From Rhodospirillales bacterium (GTDB lineage Bacteria > Pseudomonadota > Alphaproteobacteria > UBA9219): a DNA stretch of 6,607 nt. This document shows positions 5,318-6,607 of the stretch, one piece after another. The notes under the pieces are model-generated. The model searched no databases and was not told the DNA's origin. It saw only the letters and a program-made list of their open reading frames with translations. The position numbers and the translations under genes were made by a program. The stretch's first letter is position 1, and each line of letters starts with the position of its first letter. Where the stretch lies: assembly GCA_015654915.1 (NCBI GenBank), contig JAATFY010000124.1:1-6607 (forward strand). The letters are read 5' to 3'.

Positions 5318-6027
5318 TGCCGAGCCTCATCCGTTACAGCTCCCCCAATTTCAACGAACGCGATCCTGCGGCGCCCCTGCAATATATCGTGCTGCATTAC
5401 ACCAGCATGGCGTCGGGCACGGAAGCCCTCAACCGGCTATGCGATCCGCGGTCGCAAGTCAGCGCGCATTATTTGATCGAAGAAGACGGGCGCGTTTTCA
5501 AGCTGGTCGATGAAGGCAAACGCGCGTGGCATGCGGGGAAAAGCTTCTGGCGCGGTGTTACCGATATCAACAGCGCCTCGATCGGCATCGAATTGGTAAA
5601 TCCCGGCCACCAGTTCGGCTATCGCCCCTTCCCTGTCGAGCAAATCGCCGCGCTGAAAGAATTGATGCAGGATGTCATGCGCCGTCACGGCATGAAGCCA
5701 TTAACCGCGCTATTGGCGCATGCCGACATAGCGCCGGGACGCAAGGAAGATCCGGGCGAACTTTTTCCGTGGCAGAAACTGGCGAAGGAAGGCATCGGGC
5801 TGTGGCCGGAACCGCAAGCATCCGATTACGCGCATGCCGATGACGATGAAGTGCAAAATCTGTTGCGGGGAATCGGGTACGAATGCCCCGCCACCGGCGC
5901 CTATGACCGCGCCACCCGCGCGGCGCTGCTGGCGTTCCAGCGCCATTTCGAGCCCGATAATCTGACCGGCACGCCGGAAAAGGAAACGATTGCGCGATTG
6001 CGCGCCGTGGTCCGCGCCGTCAGGTAA
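5317..6027 (+). CDS. N-acetylmuramoyl-L-alanine amidase (Amidase_2/AmpD type) with PG-binding domain
   Basis: This zinc amidase cleaves the bond between N-acetylmuramic (or anhydromuramic) acid and L-Ala of muropeptides. Of its 236 residues, about 15-155 form the Amidase_2 domain. Zinc ligands are visible as H27 (YIVLHYTS), H135 (LLAHADIAPGR) and D145 (KEDPG), with E92 (GIELVN) as the candidate catalytic residue; WHAG (71-74) and SAHYLIEEDG (49-58) are further family blocks. A peptidoglycan-binding type 1 domain follows at about 176-232 (EVQNLLRGIGY, then YDRATRAALLAFQRHF). No signal peptide or lipobox is seen, which favours a cytosolic AmpD-like recycling role over an envelope enzyme, although the domain order is like AmiD. 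The ATG overlaps the djlA stop by one base and has a GAGAGGG site upstream. Its end overlaps the convergent Nudix gene by eight bases. Confidence 0.93.
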   Translation: MPSLIRYSSPNFNERDPAAPLQYIVLHYTSMASGTEALNRLCDPRSQVSAHYLIEEDGRVFKLVDEGKRAWHAGKSFWRGVTDINSASIGIELVNPGHQFGYRPFPVEQIAALKELMQDVMRRHGMKPLTALLAHADIAPGRKEDPGELFPWQKLAKEGIGLWPEPQASDYAHADDDEVQNLLRGIGYECPATGAYDRATRAALLAFQRHFEPDNLTGTPEKETIARLRAVVRAVR

Positions 6028-6607
6028 TGGGCTCGTAACGACTTAGCTTGCCGTGAAACATCGGTATCGTCGGCTGAAGATCCTCGACAACAGAAGCATT
6101 CCATACATCTTGATAGCTTTGGATTTTTTTGCCCAACTCCTCGAACGACGCTTCGACTCCCGCTTGAACGCGCACATCTTCATAAAACTTCAGGGCGTCG
6201 GAAAAAGGCTTTAAAATAACGGCGGCTTCGGCCATTGCATCTCTTTTGTGCGGCGCCACGAAATCGGGAATAGCTTCCAGTTCGACATATCTGGCGTTTC
6301 CGAATTCGGCCTTCGTGCCGTTATGTTGCGAATTGAGGTCCCATGTCGCACCGTCCCTCACCAAAAAAGCGGCGACTGTCAATTGGGTGGCCTGATATTT
6401 TTCATCCGGTTCGCGCATGGTATAACCGAGCAGTTTCGCGGCGGCGCCTAGAAAAAGCAGGTCATGTTTTTTGAACCCGAGTTCTTCCCGGTTTTCGCGC
6501 AAGGCGGCCTTCATCAACCCTTCGGGTGAACGCACCTCTGTTTCGGTACAGCCGCTCTGCGGCGGTTGCCAAGTGCCAAGACGATCATTGCGCAGGCATT
6601 CGCCGAC
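6020..6607 (-). CDS. Nudix-family hydrolase, N-terminus outside window
   Basis: The frame is open from the right edge to TGA at 6022-6020, giving the C-terminal 195 residues of a longer protein. Near the visible start is WQPPQSG (13-19), followed by a Nudix-like box ending EGLMKAALRENREELGF (29-45), where REnrEElGf matches the REUXEEXGU core that binds metal and pyrophosphate substrates. Counting back, the usual leading Gly falls on a Thr (TEVRSPE), so the first half of the box is degenerate or shifted. The helical tail after the fold (about 110-195) is longer than in minimal Nudix enzymes. The substrate cannot be predicted. A GTG at 6535 exists, but starting there would remove half of the Nudix box, so the true start lies beyond the window. 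Convergent with the amidase, overlapping by eight bases. Confidence 0.8.
   Translation of the reverse strand, partial: VGECLRNDRLGTWQPPQSGCTETEVRSPEGLMKAALRENREELGFKKHDLLFLGAAAKLLGYTMREPDEKYQATQLTVAAFLVRDGATWDLNSQHNGTKAEFGNARYVELEAIPDFVAPHKRDAMAEAAVILKPFSDALKFYEDVRVQAGVEASFEELGKKIQSYQDVWNASVVEDLQPTIPMFHGKLSRYEPIT

Noticed and set aside
6020..6535. GTG 6535 as the start of the Nudix gene
   Set aside because: The frame stays open to the window edge and the upstream residues contain WQPPQSG and the first half of the Nudix region, so the gene begins outside the window.
1..6607. Mobile element, phage, defence island or CRISPR array
   Set aside because: No transposase, integrase, terminal or tandem repeats, nuclease or toxin-antitoxin signature was seen, and all genes fit a chromosomal housekeeping and stress context.

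Overview
The window looks like a chromosomal stretch of an alphaproteobacterium. The main reason is a clear Irr-type member of the Fur family, a regulator that in my knowledge is essentially confined to Alphaproteobacteria. A DjlA-like protein, an AmpD-type amidase and a rubrerythrin/Fe-S protein/DUF3501 gene set fit that placement. The DNA is GC-rich and densely coded, with short gaps and several stop/start overlaps. I see no tRNA, rRNA, CRISPR array, insertion sequence, integrase or att-like repeat. Nothing suggests a mobile or phage region.

Layout. On the minus strand, reading from about 4445 down to 1, the order is: irr (4445-4023); a promoter whose spacer is filled by a perfect 7-3-7 AT-rich palindrome resembling an Irr box (3977-4004); a rubrerythrin without a rubredoxin tail (3937-3509); a candidate intrinsic terminator over its stop codon (3488-3510); a two-cluster Fe-S, CCG-domain protein of the heterodisulfide reductase/GlpC type (3410-2052, start uncertain); a DUF3501 protein (2055-1471, ATGA overlap); an unrecognised 278-residue protein (1405-569); and, 10 bases further on, the N-terminal two thirds of an arginine dihydrolase (ArgZ)-like guanidine-group hydrolase that runs off the left edge. 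On the plus strand, diverging from irr, are a TerB plus J-domain chaperone (DjlA type, 4526-5317) and a zinc N-acetylmuramoyl-L-alanine amidase with a C-terminal peptidoglycan-binding domain (5317-6027), sharing one base. A minus-strand Nudix-family gene enters from the right edge and overlaps the amidase end to end.

How the parts fit. The best-supported story is iron-responsive control of a peroxide/redox module. Irr acts mainly when iron is scarce. Its gene lies directly upstream of a near-consensus promoter that an Irr-like dyad would block, and that promoter drives an iron-dependent peroxidase followed by an Fe-S redox protein and its usual partner DUF3501. This would spare iron during limitation. 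The biochemical role of the Fe-S/DUF3501 pair is, to my knowledge, not established, and this is the most interesting system in the window. The djlA-amidase pair looks like a separate envelope or peptidoglycan-recycling unit. The unknown gene and the ArgZ-like gene form a third small unit, possibly reached by read-through from DUF3501.
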